NCBI GenBank assembly: GCA_949825045.1
Contig: OX463816.1
Location: forward strand, 13,573,579-13,637,578
Direction of reading: 5' to 3'
DNA length: 64,000 nt
DNA from: Argyresthia goedartella
Taxonomy: Eukaryota > Arthropoda > Insecta > Lepidoptera > Argyresthiidae
A model generated the notes under the pieces. The model did no database searches. It was not told the DNA's origin and was given only the letters and a program-made list of their open reading frames with translations. Made by a program: the position numbers and the translations under genes. Positions 20,308 through 29,785 of this stretch are shown here, piece by piece. How positions within the stretch are numbered: position 1 is the first letter of the stretch; each line of letters opens with the position of its first letter.

Positions 20308-22239
20308 TTAAAGGCATTGGAGCAATAGAAACTGACTGTTTGACATCATCATCGTCATTACTAGAAGAGTCTGTAGTTGAGTACTGAGAGTGTTTACAGA
20401 ATGCAGAGCATGAAGATTCTTATTAGTTGACCGTTTGTTATTACACTGGTTGTAGATTTTCACACAATAGCTTGATGAACCTCTAGGACACATAAGCTTC
20501 TTAAACCTACAAATCATGTAAGCTAAAGCTATAATAGTAAGTACATAGGTAGCCGAAAGATAATGCGTGCTGTATTTTTCTAAATGCGAAGGATGCGACA
20601 ACTTATTCAGTTCCCTTTCAAATGAATCAAGATGGACACTCGCGTGCAACAGTGAGTCTGGACTATTAATATTATTTACTTTAACGAAGGGCAGATGTGA
20701 AAGGGGTCTATTGATTTTTGATTTTTCACAGCAATCATCATCAATCAGATCAAATGAGGACAAAACAGAAGTAACAATAGAACTATATGTATTACTAGCA
20801 CTAAATTGAAGTGTTTTGAAATAAGCCTTACAATATTTAGGCAAGGTTAGCATGCCAGTACCAAACAAAACTTCATCATAACTATTAGGATCATTATCAC
20901 ACGTAATGTGACATTTGCCTGGATCAGATTGAACAAAGATCCACTTATTACTACTTAACTTATAGAACATATCGATAGAGCCGTGTAAAAGTTTCACTTC
21001 ACAAGTTTTGGGCAGTTTTGTCACTGCTTCACTTAACAATATTGTTTCACAAATATGATTCGCAACTGACGAATACACACTATTGAGCGCACACACGTAA
21101 CACTGATTGTTGATCGTCTTGCACTGGTTTACGTTTTCGAGTAAGGAGTAAAACATTCTATCTTTGCTCATGGCAATATAACTCTGAGTTGGTGCTACAA
21201 GTGCGTAAGTATCAGGCTTTGAGATATCATAAGGAACAGGAAAAGGAACTACATGATAAAGGTCATATATTTGAGGAAGGACGAGCGGTATCCTTAAAAC
21301 TAAAATAATCTTATTATAATGATAGTAGCACACTAAACTAGATATATCAATAAGCTCATGTACATTCTGAAGAGTTAAAGGAATCGGTAATTCACAATGT
21401 CTAGGTAAGTTATTTTTATTTTGTTCTAACTCGTTGAACAGCTGATAAGGACTGAGTACAGTCGGGTGCAGAATATTCATTTTACTAAACAAAATTGCGT
21501 TACTAAGATCATCAATATCAAAGGACAGAGAGATAATGATACTTTCTATGCTGTTAAACAAAAGACTCAATTTTGATTTCATCTCAAGTTTATCACTGGT
21601 AATAGTTAGATCCGAAAGTGACTTCTCAATAAGATCAAAGTTGTGAGTTAGACGTTTTTCGTTTTCATCAATCTTAGACATAGAACTATTGAAGCTATTT
21701 ACAGTTGATTTGATAACATGAATATTGTCTCGCATAAGAGTTGCAAGTTTACTTTCGTCTGACTGTACTTCATGTATAGCATCGGTAAACTTTACTGCGT
21801 CAGCAGAGTCTAGGGTTCCGAAGAGTGTTTTTAATAACGAGCCACCTGCATCGAGAAGCCCTCGCTTTGTTCGATGAAGCGCCTTATTAGAAATAAGATA
21901 AGAAACAGATGAGAACTTTTTAATGTTGTTGGCATGTTGGCTTTTCAATGAATTGAGACTGTTTGTGCAATCGAATTGTATCTTCGAAGATGCAGTGCCA
22001 GTACAAATTGTTATGACCCTTTCAAACCTATGATCTAATTCATCTAAATGAAGTTGTATACGACCAATGTCCAAATATGTAACAATGTCCCAATTGTCGT
22101 TGGTGAACTTTAAATCTTGAAGTTCATCGAAGTACAGCCCTGGATTTCCGCGAACTTGTGCCGCGAACCGGGCATGGCATCGTGATAGCGCGGCCCTAGA
22201 ATAAATAGATATGAAATAGGATAGAAACCACAAAAGCAC
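20308..22239 (-). CDS. env: Env, baculovirus-F/errantivirus-type membrane glycoprotein of the endogenous element
   Basis: 643-codon ORF without breaks. An N-terminal hydrophobic stretch (residues 1-19) resembles a signal peptide. A furin-like site RTKR (123-126) is followed by GLLDAGGSLLKTLFGTLDSA, the conserved segment next to the cleavage site in this family. Many cysteines lie in the ectodomain, and a C-terminal hydrophobic segment (about 555-580, YVLTIIALAYMICRF) would be the membrane anchor, followed by a cytoplasmic tail of about 65 residues. It lies 3' of pol, as in insect errantiviruses, and would be made from a spliced RNA. Known members mediate membrane fusion; whether this one is expressed or functional cannot be told. 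The start codon is the first in the ORF. Confidence 0.85.
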   Translation of the reverse strand: MLLWFLSYFISIYSRAALSRCHARFAAQVRGNPGLYFDELQDLKFTNDNWDIVTYLDIGRIQLHLDELDHRFERVITICTGTASSKIQFDCTNSLNSLKSQHANNIKKFSSVSYLISNKALHRTKRGLLDAGGSLLKTLFGTLDSADAVKFTDAIHEVQSDESKLATLMRDNIHVIKSTVNSFNSSMSKIDENEKRLTHNFDLIEKSLSDLTITSDKLEMKSKLSLLFNSIESIIISLSFDIDDLSNAILFSKMNILHPTVLSPYQLFNELEQNKNNLPRHCELPIPLTLQNVHELIDISSLVCYYHYNKIILVLRIPLVLPQIYDLYHVVPFPVPYDISKPDTYALVAPTQSYIAMSKDRMFYSLLENVNQCKTINNQCYVCALNSVYSSVANHICETILLSEAVTKLPKTCEVKLLHGSIDMFYKLSSNKWIFVQSDPGKCHITCDNDPNSYDEVLFGTGMLTLPKYCKAYFKTLQFSASNTYSSIVTSVLSSFDLIDDDCCEKSKINRPLSHLPFVKVNNINSPDSLLHASVHLDSFERELNKLSHPSHLEKYSTHYLSATYVLTIIALAYMICRFKKLMCPRGSSSYCVKIYNQCNNKRSTNKNLHALHSVNTLSTQLQTLLVMTMMMSNSQFLLLQCL

Positions 22240-22250
22240 GAAGGGTTTGT

Positions 22251-23063
22251 TCAGGTTACATTTCCTGATGTGTGCGTGTGTTTTAATTCGTCGAAATGGT
22301 GACGCACGTGTTTGCGATTGATAAGTAAAGTTGCAGTATGGTTACCATTCAATTTGATGATACGATAAGGGCCTTTCCACACTGGAGATAAGGCTTTGTT
22401 TTGTTTATGATGGTGGCGTAAATATACTATGTCACCAGCTATGTAAGTAGTAGACTTAGTATGTGCATCATAATATTTCTTTGACTTTTCTTTAGACGCC
22501 TCTATGTTTTGACGGGCTCTCTGTCGACTGTAATAAAGTCGATGATTGAGTGCTCTTACGTAGTCGGAATAAGAGTTATTATCGAGTGTATCGACAGTTT
22601 GAGAAGTGTAGGGCTTGTACCCGAAAACTAACTCATGTGGGGAAAACCCTGTGGTAGAGTGGACATTGGAGTTGTATGCCATCATGGCAGTTTGAAGATA
22701 AAGATTCCAGGATTGGTTATTTTCCTCTATATAGGACCTGAGGTATTCTTTGAGTGTAGAGTGGCTCCTTTCGAGCGCGCCGCATGTTTGGGGATGATAT
22801 GGAAATGCAAAGATGTGTTTAATTCCAAACAAGCGTTCAAGTTGCCGAAATAGATCAGAGCAAAAGTTGGTGCCTTGATCGGTCACAATGGTTTTAGGGA
22901 TACCCATATGGGAAATATATAGGACAAGGCGTTTGGCTGTTTCTTCAGCTGAGCAAGAAATCATAGGATAAGCCTGTGAATACTTAGTTAAATCATCTTG
23001 TAGAGTTAGTATAAATTTATATTTAAAATCAGAAGTTTCAGGGAGTGGACCTACAAGGTCAAG
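22251..23063 (-). pseudogene. pol: Integrase core and C-terminal part of pol, separated by a frameshift
   Basis: Continuation of pol in another frame. The frame opens near 23063 (FILDLVGPLPETSDFKYKF); its first ATG is at 22964. Catalytic triad: Asp in ILDLVG, Asp in IVTDQGTNFCSDLF, Glu in GALERSHSTL, all present. The C-terminal part (VYLRHHHKQNKALSPVWKGP) is a GPY/F-like region that binds DNA or chromatin in this family. Integrase inserts the cDNA into host DNA. The frame change and a stop at about 23076-23078 lie between the zinc-binding and catalytic regions, an unusual place for programmed frameshifting, so a mutation is more likely. Confidence 0.85.
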
Positions 23064-23077
23064 AATGAAATGAAAAA

Positions 23078-26000
23078 CTATTCATTAGGTTTGGTGGCAG
23101 TAGACGTTAAGACGTTAGGAGCGCGATTAGTTTGACGCAGCGGCTTGTTAATTTGGCAGGACTTGCAGCCTTTTACGTGATTTTCGATGTCCTGTCGCAT
23201 GTTTTTCCACCAATATATTGATTTAATTCTTTCGAACATTCGGGAAATGCCGGGATGACCCGCTGAAGGGGAATCGTGATGCTCCTTTAGAATGCGTTTA
23301 ACCTCGTCAGGTGTTGGAAATATGATACTGTTTCGATACACATTTACTTTAATACCTGTGCCGTGGAATAAGAAAGCTAGTATGTTATAGAGCTTTGTAT
23401 AAGAGACCTTATTAAAGGAGTCTACAAAATCGGAAATTGCGAATTCTGTCTGGTCTTGGTACCAGATGATAATCATGTCTCTATAACTGCGGAGTAAATT
23501 GAATATATCTTTGTAAGAGTATTCATCGTAGTGATGGTCGCGTAAAAACAAATGTGTGAACAAATGTTTGTCATTTGAAGTACTATAGCTACTTAGCAGC
23601 TCTCGTTCAATGTGGCGAATGTCAGGGTCACTTTTAGATGTCGCCAAGATTTCGGAGCAGTATGGGACTGACTCATCAAGATCAATAGAAGCAGGATAAG
23701 CAATTAACTTGCACTTAGATTTAAGAAGAGATTCGTTATGCTCTTCTATCACAGTGTCATAAGATACAGAGGATTGACGACTATGTTGAAGGAATTTTTC
23801 GTATGACTCTAAGGACGAAGGGCTGAGGGAAGGACTGTCTGTCGTATCTGTCGCTAGAACCAGGTTGCGAGACAATGCGTCTGCGTTGCAGTTTATTTTT
23901 CCTTTTTTATACTCGACTGTATAGTCAAAATCGGCTAGCTTTAAGCGCCAACGAATTAATTTTGAGCTGTGGTCAGTGCCACTACCATTGAGGATCCACA
24001 GTAACGGTTTGTGGTCCGTAACAATTTTAAAATTGTAGCCGAATAAATAGGGTCTAAAAGTTTTAGTTCCAAATACGACAGCTAGAAATTCTTTTTCAGT
24101 GACGGAATAATTGCCCTCAGCTTTGTTGAGCGTCCTTGATGCGTAAGCGATAGGAAGGTCCTTTCCAACTTCACCTTGGGAAAGAATTGCAGAGATAGCA
24201 TAGTTCGATGCGTCAGTAGTTAGGATGAACGGTTTAGAAAAATCTGGGTATTGTAGGATAGGTGCAGTGGTGATTTTTTGTTTGAGAGTATCGAAAGCTG
24301 TTTGTTGGGAAGTAGACCACACGAATTTAGCATCCTTTTTTAAAAGGCTAGTCATTGGTTTGGTAATATGAGAGAAATGGTCGATAAAACGACGATAATA
24401 GCCTACAAGGCCGAGGAAACTTTTTATGTCCTTAGGATATTTTGGAATTGGGAAGTCGTTGACACATTGTACTTTCTTCGGATCGGGTTTCACTCCGTGG
24501 TCATTTATGATATGACCAAGATATTGCACTTCGCGACGTAGAAATTCGCTATTATCGGGTTGTAATTTAATGTTGTGTTCTCTGAGTCTAGTGAATACTA
24601 ATTTAAGTTTTTGAATGTGTGTGTTGAGGTCATGACTGAATATTACCACATCATCCATGTAGGTAAAACAATGAATTCCCTGCATTCCAGAAAGTACAAT
24701 GTTGATAAGACGTTGAAAGGTGGAAGGAGAATTTCGTAACCCGAAGGGCATTCTGGTGAATTCGTAGTGACCAGCTACATCACCACAATTAGGGACAGAA
24801 AATGCAGTTTTTGGAACGTCGTTTTCAGACACCAAGATTTGGTGAAAAGATGAAGCGAGGTCAAGAGTCGAAAAATATTTACTGTGTCCCAATTGATCTA
24901 AAATATCTGTGATATTAGGAATTGGATAAGCATCACCGATTGTGACGTCATTAAGCTTTCGATAGTCGATGACTATGCGCCATTTCTTTTTACCGGACGC
25001 ATCTAGTTTTTTGGGGACCACCCAAATAGGAGCGGCCCAAGGTGACATGGAAGGGCGGATTATATTTTGATCTAGCATAGATTTAATTTGATCGGCTACC
25101 TCCTTTTTATGAAATTCGGGAAAACGATATGTTTTGGCATGAATTGGTACTTGGGAGGTAGTCCGTATTTCATGTTGCAGTGTTGAGGTAGCTGTGAGAT
25201 GATCGCTATTGAGATAAAATATATCATTGAATTCGGTACATAGGTTGCGCAGTTTCAGCTCCTCTTCATGGTTCATGTGTTCACACCTAAGTAAATCTTG
25301 AATACGATTTTCGCGACTTGAATCGGAGGTAGATAAGTATGAATACTGAGTAGAGGTCGAGTCCGGCAAGTTGGATTTTGTCTCCATGATTTCGGATACA
25401 GGTTCTAAAGTGAATTTAAGATTTTGAAGGACGACCTCTCTTTGGGAGGTATTTACAACTGACAGTTTGACCATTTCGTTTGCTTGGACATGGACAAGGC
25501 ATTTTGAAAAATAAACATTAGGATATTCTTTGATATTAGTTGTAAGAATCAACCCTTCTTTGAGTTGGGGGTTGGTAACATGACATTCGATAAACATTTC
25601 ACTTCTTGGAGGAACAACGTAAGTTGGATCGGAAGTTTTTATATCAAAATAAAGGTTGGGGTCATCAAGGATTATTAATTTTGACTTAGAATATTGTACA
25701 GACGCTTTGTAGGCGTCTAGGAAATCATTTCCGAGAATACCATCGTAGAAATTTAGGCCTACATTATCTACTACGTGGTAATTTTGTGGGAACTGCAATT
25801 GATTATGTAATTTGAGGGATAAGGGAAATGTACCCAGTGTACTAGAATACGAATTTACATCATTGATGCCTTTAATTTTGACAATTTCATCTGAAAGTTG
25901 GGGTAGTTCTGGAAGAGATGACTTTTTGGGGATACAAATCGAACTTCCTGTATCTATAAGCAAACGAATTGGTTTGTCAGTGAGTGAGGTCTCGATTTCG

Positions 26001-26179
26001 ATGTATGGTAAATTAGGCCTTTTAGATTTAAAAATATCGTATATGAGGCCTTCCGATTCAAGTTGAGAATGTTGAGAAGTTATTTCATTGAATAAAGAGT
26101 CAGCGTTAGAAGTCCATCCTGAGGTGCAACCCGATTCAGTGTTTGAATAAGAAATAGGAGTAGGCTGACCATCAGGCAT
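23078..26179 (-). CDS. pol: Pol: protease, RT, RNase H and integrase zinc domain
   Basis: 1033 codons. Aspartic protease DTG at residues 76-78 (LLIDTGSSICIP); reverse transcriptase with WVVPKKLDASGKKKWR and the active-site YMDD beginning at residue 507 (codons 24650-24661); RNase H with LTTDASNYAISAILSQG (near 24195-24235) and the second block IVTDHKPLLWIL; the integrase zinc finger HHDSPSAGHPGISR ... CKSCQ close to the C-terminus. The ORF ends NVLTSTATKPNE at 23078, before the catalytic core, which continues in another frame. Together these enzymes process Gag-Pol, copy the RNA and prepare the cDNA. The true N-terminus is probably reached by ribosomal frameshifting from gag, so the ATG at 26179 may not be used. 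Confidence 0.9.
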   Translation of the reverse strand: MPDGQPTPISYSNTESGCTSGWTSNADSLFNEITSQHSQLESEGLIYDIFKSKRPNLPYIEIETSLTDKPIRLLIDTGSSICIPKKSSLPELPQLSDEIVKIKGINDVNSYSSTLGTFPLSLKLHNQLQFPQNYHVVDNVGLNFYDGILGNDFLDAYKASVQYSKSKLIILDDPNLYFDIKTSDPTYVVPPRSEMFIECHVTNPQLKEGLILTTNIKEYPNVYFSKCLVHVQANEMVKLSVVNTSQREVVLQNLKFTLEPVSEIMETKSNLPDSTSTQYSYLSTSDSSRENRIQDLLRCEHMNHEEELKLRNLCTEFNDIFYLNSDHLTATSTLQHEIRTTSQVPIHAKTYRFPEFHKKEVADQIKSMLDQNIIRPSMSPWAAPIWVVPKKLDASGKKKWRIVIDYRKLNDVTIGDAYPIPNITDILDQLGHSKYFSTLDLASSFHQILVSENDVPKTAFSVPNCGDVAGHYEFTRMPFGLRNSPSTFQRLINIVLSGMQGIHCFTYMDDVVIFSHDLNTHIQKLKLVFTRLREHNIKLQPDNSEFLRREVQYLGHIINDHGVKPDPKKVQCVNDFPIPKYPKDIKSFLGLVGYYRRFIDHFSHITKPMTSLLKKDAKFVWSTSQQTAFDTLKQKITTAPILQYPDFSKPFILTTDASNYAISAILSQGEVGKDLPIAYASRTLNKAEGNYSVTEKEFLAVVFGTKTFRPYLFGYNFKIVTDHKPLLWILNGSGTDHSSKLIRWRLKLADFDYTVEYKKGKINCNADALSRNLVLATDTTDSPSLSPSSLESYEKFLQHSRQSSVSYDTVIEEHNESLLKSKCKLIAYPASIDLDESVPYCSEILATSKSDPDIRHIERELLSSYSTSNDKHLFTHLFLRDHHYDEYSYKDIFNLLRSYRDMIIIWYQDQTEFAISDFVDSFNKVSYTKLYNILAFLFHGTGIKVNVYRNSIIFPTPDEVKRILKEHHDSPSAGHPGISRMFERIKSIYWWKNMRQDIENHVKGCKSCQINKPLRQTNRAPNVLTSTATKPNE

Positions 26180-26300
26180 ATAATTTAGTAGGGACTTGAG
26201 TCAGAGTTGGAAGTCCATCCCGAGGTACAACCTGGTTCAGATTTTGAACAAGAAATAGGAGCAGCTTGACCTTCAGGAATATGATTTAGAAGGGACTTGG
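26112..26300. repeat. 101-bp imperfect tandem repeat at the gag-pol junction
   Basis: GTCCATCCTGAGGTGCAACC at 26112 recurs as GTCCATCCCGAGGTACAACC at 26213, and similarity continues for about 90 bp with roughly 15 differences. It covers the start of the protease reading frame. Confidence 0.75.
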
Positions 26301-26461
26301 ATATTTTATTTTTTGTCCATCCGAGTTAAGATTCAGTGATAATTTAGAAATAGACTGCTCAGCTGGATTAAAATACAGTGGGGACATCGATTTAGTATGT
26401 TTATTTAATTTTGTGCCAATAACTCTTTTGGGTTGGCGGCGACACGAGTACGCAACCCCAT

Positions 26462-27448
26462 TTACGCGTTTAAATCACTGTCAGACGTAGAAGTGTAAGG
26501 CTCGAGTTCGCCAAGCCCATCATCGATTTCAACGCATTTAGTGGCTTCAAACGAAGAAGCTTTACGATTTTCATTGAATTGCCGTTTGCGGTATTGAGAA
26601 ATATGGTGACCCTTGTTTTTACAGTAGGAACAAACAGGGACCTGCGACGAACTCGGAGCTGCGTTGTTCGAAGATAGGTTTTTCGAATATGTTGTATTAT
26701 TATTCGATGCATGCTGTCTACGTTTTAGATAACATTCAGACTCGGAATGTCCGGGTTTGTTACATATTTTGCAAACTGGGCTTTTGGCCTTTGTCGTTTG
26801 GAAAAATAGATTTTGAATTTTTTCTTCCTGGAGAGCAACGTTGACAGCAGCATTTAAATTCTTAGGTTCTCTGCACCTAACGATTGTACTCAGTCGAGGG
26901 TTTAGCCCGAGTGTAAATGTGAATAGAGCCAAGTCTTCGGTCATAGCTATTCGACCGGCTAACTCCTTTTTCAAACTCTCGGAGTTATGAATTTCCGATT
27001 GCAGTGCTGTTAAGCAGGTCTCAATCCTGAGCGCAAACTGAGCAACGGTTTCATTATTTAGTTGTTTGCAATTTTGCAGATCCAGAAGTAAGTGATTATA
27101 ATGTTTCCTTTCGCCAAAATTTTGGCGGAGGAAATTTTTAAGATCATCAAATTTTTCAAAAATCTTATTAGAGCAGGCAATTTGCGGCTTTCCTTCTAAT
27201 TTTGCGATTATAAATTTCAGTAACAATTCTTTTTGGTTTTCTTTTGCCAGGTCAAGAGCATTTTGACAATTCGTCAAAAATGCGGGGAGAGTTTCTCTCT
27301 CTCCTTTGTAAGGGTTAATGAAAGCACATAATGTCTGTATTGGGAATGGTTCGGTATCGGCATTGGCAATTACGTTAATTTTTGGAATTGTTTTCTCAGT
27401 TCTACTCTCAGGGGTAGATGGGCTCGCCATCTCGAGGAGGACTTTCAA
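26462..27448 (-). CDS. gag: Gag of the env-bearing Gypsy element
   Basis: 328 codons from ATG 27448. Capsid region with ETLPAFLTNCQNALDLAKEN and LRQNFGERKHYNHLLLDLQN, followed by two zinc-knuckle units: CKICNKPGHSESEC, a complete CX2CX4HX4C, and CSYCKNKGHHISQY, in which the last Cys is Tyr. Gag packages the RNA and forms the particle. The stop at 26462 lies about 280 bp before the pol ATG, which fits translation of pol by frameshift or readthrough. No internal break seen. Confidence 0.85.
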   Translation of the reverse strand: MKVLLEMASPSTPESRTEKTIPKINVIANADTEPFPIQTLCAFINPYKGERETLPAFLTNCQNALDLAKENQKELLLKFIIAKLEGKPQIACSNKIFEKFDDLKNFLRQNFGERKHYNHLLLDLQNCKQLNNETVAQFALRIETCLTALQSEIHNSESLKKELAGRIAMTEDLALFTFTLGLNPRLSTIVRCREPKNLNAAVNVALQEEKIQNLFFQTTKAKSPVCKICNKPGHSESECYLKRRQHASNNNTTYSKNLSSNNAAPSSSQVPVCSYCKNKGHHISQYRKRQFNENRKASSFEATKCVEIDDGLGELEPYTSTSDSDLNA

Positions 27449-27872
27449 AGAGTAAAGGGCTTAGAAAAATGATATCTCAAGCAGTTAATAAAACGTTTTA
27501 CTCACAGAAGCGCGACCGCGAGCACAATTTTCATTCTGGCTAAAGACGATCCAGAGCGCTGGCTACGGCTTGGACCCGACGAACTGAAGGTGGCAGAGAC
27601 GAAGCAGAGTTGGTTCTTCCTACCAGCCAAGGACCATCCAGGGCACTGGTTGTGGCCTGGACCCGACGAACAGAAGGCGGCAGACAACAACGTAGAAATG
27701 GTCCTTCACACCAGGAGGACCAAAATTTGGTTGGGAATAGAAGATGACGGTAGTTGTTATCACTATATTATTGGTCTGATACAACACCGGAGTCACGGAT
27801 GAAATTCACTACTTCCCGACGATGCAACGCGAGAATACAGGATGCTGGTCTTATCGACGTTATTTGCCAGCT
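27449..27872 (-). other. 5' leader of the element, with an 87-bp internal repeat
   Basis: Untranslated leader between PBS and gag. GACGATCCAGAGCGCTGGCT (27545) and GACCATCCAGGGCACTGGTT (27632) start two diverged copies of an 87-bp unit, both containing GGACCCGACGAAC. Leaders of such elements usually carry the packaging signal and the splice donor for env; neither could be pinpointed. Confidence 0.65.
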
Positions 27873-27890
27873 ATCCCACTTCTGACACCA
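27873..27890 (-). promoter_or_regulatory. Primer binding site, probably tRNA-Leu
   Basis: Minus strand TGGTGTCAGAAGTGGGAT, one base after the LTR end. It is complementary to a tRNA 3' end reading ATCCCACTTCTGACACCA; insect leucine tRNAs end this way as far as I recall. Clearly different from the tRNA-Ser sites at 4941 and 59057. Confidence 0.75.
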
Positions 27891-27891
27891 C

Positions 27892-28165
27892 TATTACGGA
27901 GTGGGTTGGAGAGCGGATTTTAAAAAACAGTTTTTAATATCACCTATTTATTTTACTCAAAATATAGTAGAAATACAGAAGAAAATACGTCTTTACTTGA
28001 AGGTGATCAAAACCGGTCTACCAACTTTTCCACAAAGCGCGGTGCCGCGGATTATGACAAAATAACCGAAAATATCATATTGCATTGCTTAAAATGCAAT
28101 GTGATATTTGTACCTATTTAGCAATTTTATTTTACATGTTCACGTGAGAAATATGCATTATAACA
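27892..28165 (-). repeat. 5' LTR of the env-bearing element
   Basis: 274 bp, one visible difference from 19868-20141. Contains the promoter and polyadenylation site of the element; a palindrome TGCATTGCTTAAAATGCAAT lies near 28080-28100. Followed by the second GAAC target copy at 28166-28169. Confidence 0.9.
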
Positions 28166-28210
28166 GAACCCTTCTCGTGCTCGAGTCCGACTCGCACTTG
28201 ACCAGTTTTT
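28166..28210 (+). repeat. Lepidopteran interspersed repeat, right part of the split copy
   Basis: GAACCCTTCTCGTGCTCGAG followed by TCCGACTCGCACTTGACC and a T run, the 3' terminus of the family. It completes the copy that begins at 19358. Confidence 0.85.
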
Positions 28211-28825
28211 TAACATAGTCATGATTTTTTTATCAAAGTTTTAGGTTCTCTATCCATAGAGGTCATACAAGGTCATACAAGGCTACTTTTACGAATTCCA
28301 AAAGTTGCCTAGTCATTAAATTTTGATTTACCGTTGTTGTCACTGACTTTATATAATTTAAAAACTTTATTGCATTCTGTTTGAAAAATGTTGAAGAAGT
28401 TTGAAATAAAAATGTTCATGTTCTTTTCATTAAATCCGGTACTGGATGTCTAAATTTTTTCTACACGTTTCTAGTCTATAGGATCTAATACACCTATAAA
28501 ATCATGGATCAGTCTTATCCCTACTAAAAAATTGGAAATAAAACTGTTTGAGTGTTGTAATCGGATGGTAAGTCATAGTGACAAGAAACGTTATCTACGT
28601 AAGTTCAGCTGGTAAGTGTGATTCTGGTCGGCTCTAGAAATACATGACATAAATAAGATGATTTGAAGAAAGTTAGTAATCATTGTTTCATTGTTGTATG
28701 TACAAGCAAATCTACCGTCACAAATAATTACATTTTTCTGTTACTACATAGTGTAGTGAGGGCTTCCTCCATATTTTTATAAATATTTCGAAATTGACAT
28801 GGCCATTTTCATCACTCAGGGGTGA
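28211..28825 (-). pseudogene. CR1-like fragment (endonuclease to RT linker)
   Basis: Nucleotide similarity over the whole stretch to 36312-36930, which codes for the endonuclease C-terminal part of the CR1-like family (motif PTRITLTSQTCLDN on the minus strand there). Here the reading frame is lost. It stops abruptly near 28825 at an LTR-like block. Confidence 0.7.
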
Positions 28826-29120
28826 ACAGCCACGTGATGTGTCCACCGCTCTATGCCTACAACGGCTGGTGTGATGTGGGAGGGAGTCCCAGTATAGTCA
28901 AGCCTCCGTGACATAGCCACGTCACAACCTCGTGACCACCCCTCTATGCCTACACCAGCCGGAGCGATGAGGGAGGGCGTCACAGCCGGCAAAACCCAAG
29001 CTTATAAAGGCGAATGCAGAGCCCAGAACGTGATTCATTCGATCATAAAATTCTAAAAGCAAGTCGTTACTCTGCCCGGAAATAAAATTGATTTCAGTGT
29101 GGAAATTCTTTAATTTCACC
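28826..29120. promoter_or_regulatory. LTR-like block with TATA, initiator and polyadenylation signals
   Basis: CTTATAAAGG near 29000 is followed about 30 bp later by GATTCATTCG, and AATAAAATT near 29080. Two diverged copies of a unit of about 100 bp with CTCTATGCCTACA and GGGAGGG (near 28850 and 28952) lie upstream. The order fits U3-R-U5 of an LTR retroelement, perhaps a solo LTR, but ends and target duplication were not found. Confidence 0.35.
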
Positions 29121-29284
29121 CTTCAAGTTGTCACTAACCCTCTGCAATAGAAGCCTAAAGAAATTAGTAGAATATGGAAATTTAGAATGTAGGTCCTAAA
29201 CGTCTAGAAATTAAAGAGAGAGAGTTTTAGTAGAGTGAGTTCTCTTATTTTACATCCACTTTTCCTACGATGTGTAAACAGCCT

Positions 29285-29365
29285 AAGACTATATACAAGA
29301 CTTAACAATAAATAAAAGACCTAACAATATATATGCGACCTAACAATATATACTTGACCTAAATA
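29285..29365. repeat. Short tandem repeat, unit about 25 bp
   Basis: GACTTAACAATAAATA, GACCTAACAATATATATGC and GACCTAACAATATATACTT follow each other, then GACCTAAATAT. Diverged minisatellite of three to four units. Confidence 0.7.
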
Positions 29366-29454
29366 TCCAGGCTTTAGAAGAATAGTAGCAGTACTACTTC
29401 GGCAGGCTGGAGGTGTACGTCGTAGAGTTGAAGGAGGAGGACAGTGGACAGAGA

Positions 29455-29785
29455 GCTTCAACAGGTTGGAGATGCAGCAGTTGGGGCGTCATTGTGAGAG
29501 CTAAAGAAGAATGGCAGTAGACACTTCATCAGCTTAGAATTGCAGCAGTTCTGAGAGCCCCACGGGCGTCGTAGAGTTTAAGAAGAAGGAAAGTAGTGCA
29601 ATGCTTCAGTGGTTAAAGATGCAGCAGTTGGGGCGTCGTTGTGAGAGCTAAAGGAGAATGGCAGTAGACACTTCAGCAGCTTGGAATTGCAGCAGTTCTG
29701 AGAGCCCCACGGACGTCGTAGAGTTTAAGAAGAAGGACAGTAGTGCAATGCTTCAGTGGTTAAAGATGGCAGCAGTTGTCTCTGA
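29455..29785. repeat. 147-bp tandem repeat, just over two copies
   Basis: ATGCAGCAGTTGGGGCGTC at 29472 recurs at 29619, and its beginning again at about 29766, giving a period of 147 bp. Within each unit a shorter GCAGCAGTTCTGAGAGCCCC segment echoes the unit start. The copies differ at only a few positions. No ORF spans it. Confidence 0.85.

Larger units (their letters stand above)
19868..28165 (-). mobile_element. Env-bearing Gypsy/errantivirus-like endogenous element, 8298 bp
   Basis: Complete architecture on the minus strand: LTR, tRNA-Leu PBS, leader, gag, pol (with one frameshift), env, G-rich polypurine tract, LTR, framed by GAAC. Inserted in a lepidopteran interspersed repeat between GGTACGGAAC and CCTTCTCGTG. 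The LTR length and the env gene recall TED of Trichoplusia ni (remembered LTR of similar size; not verified), but no sequence comparison was possible. The pol frameshift makes this copy non-autonomous unless it is suppressed. Confidence 0.9.

Noticed and set aside
20308..22239. Baculovirus-like fusion protein gene as evidence of an integrated baculovirus
   Set aside because: It lies between pol and an LTR of a retroelement with its own target duplication; errantiviruses carry this type of env.
29455..29785. Regular repeats as a CRISPR-like array
   Set aside because: A eukaryotic genome; contiguous 147-bp units without short repeats and unique spacers.
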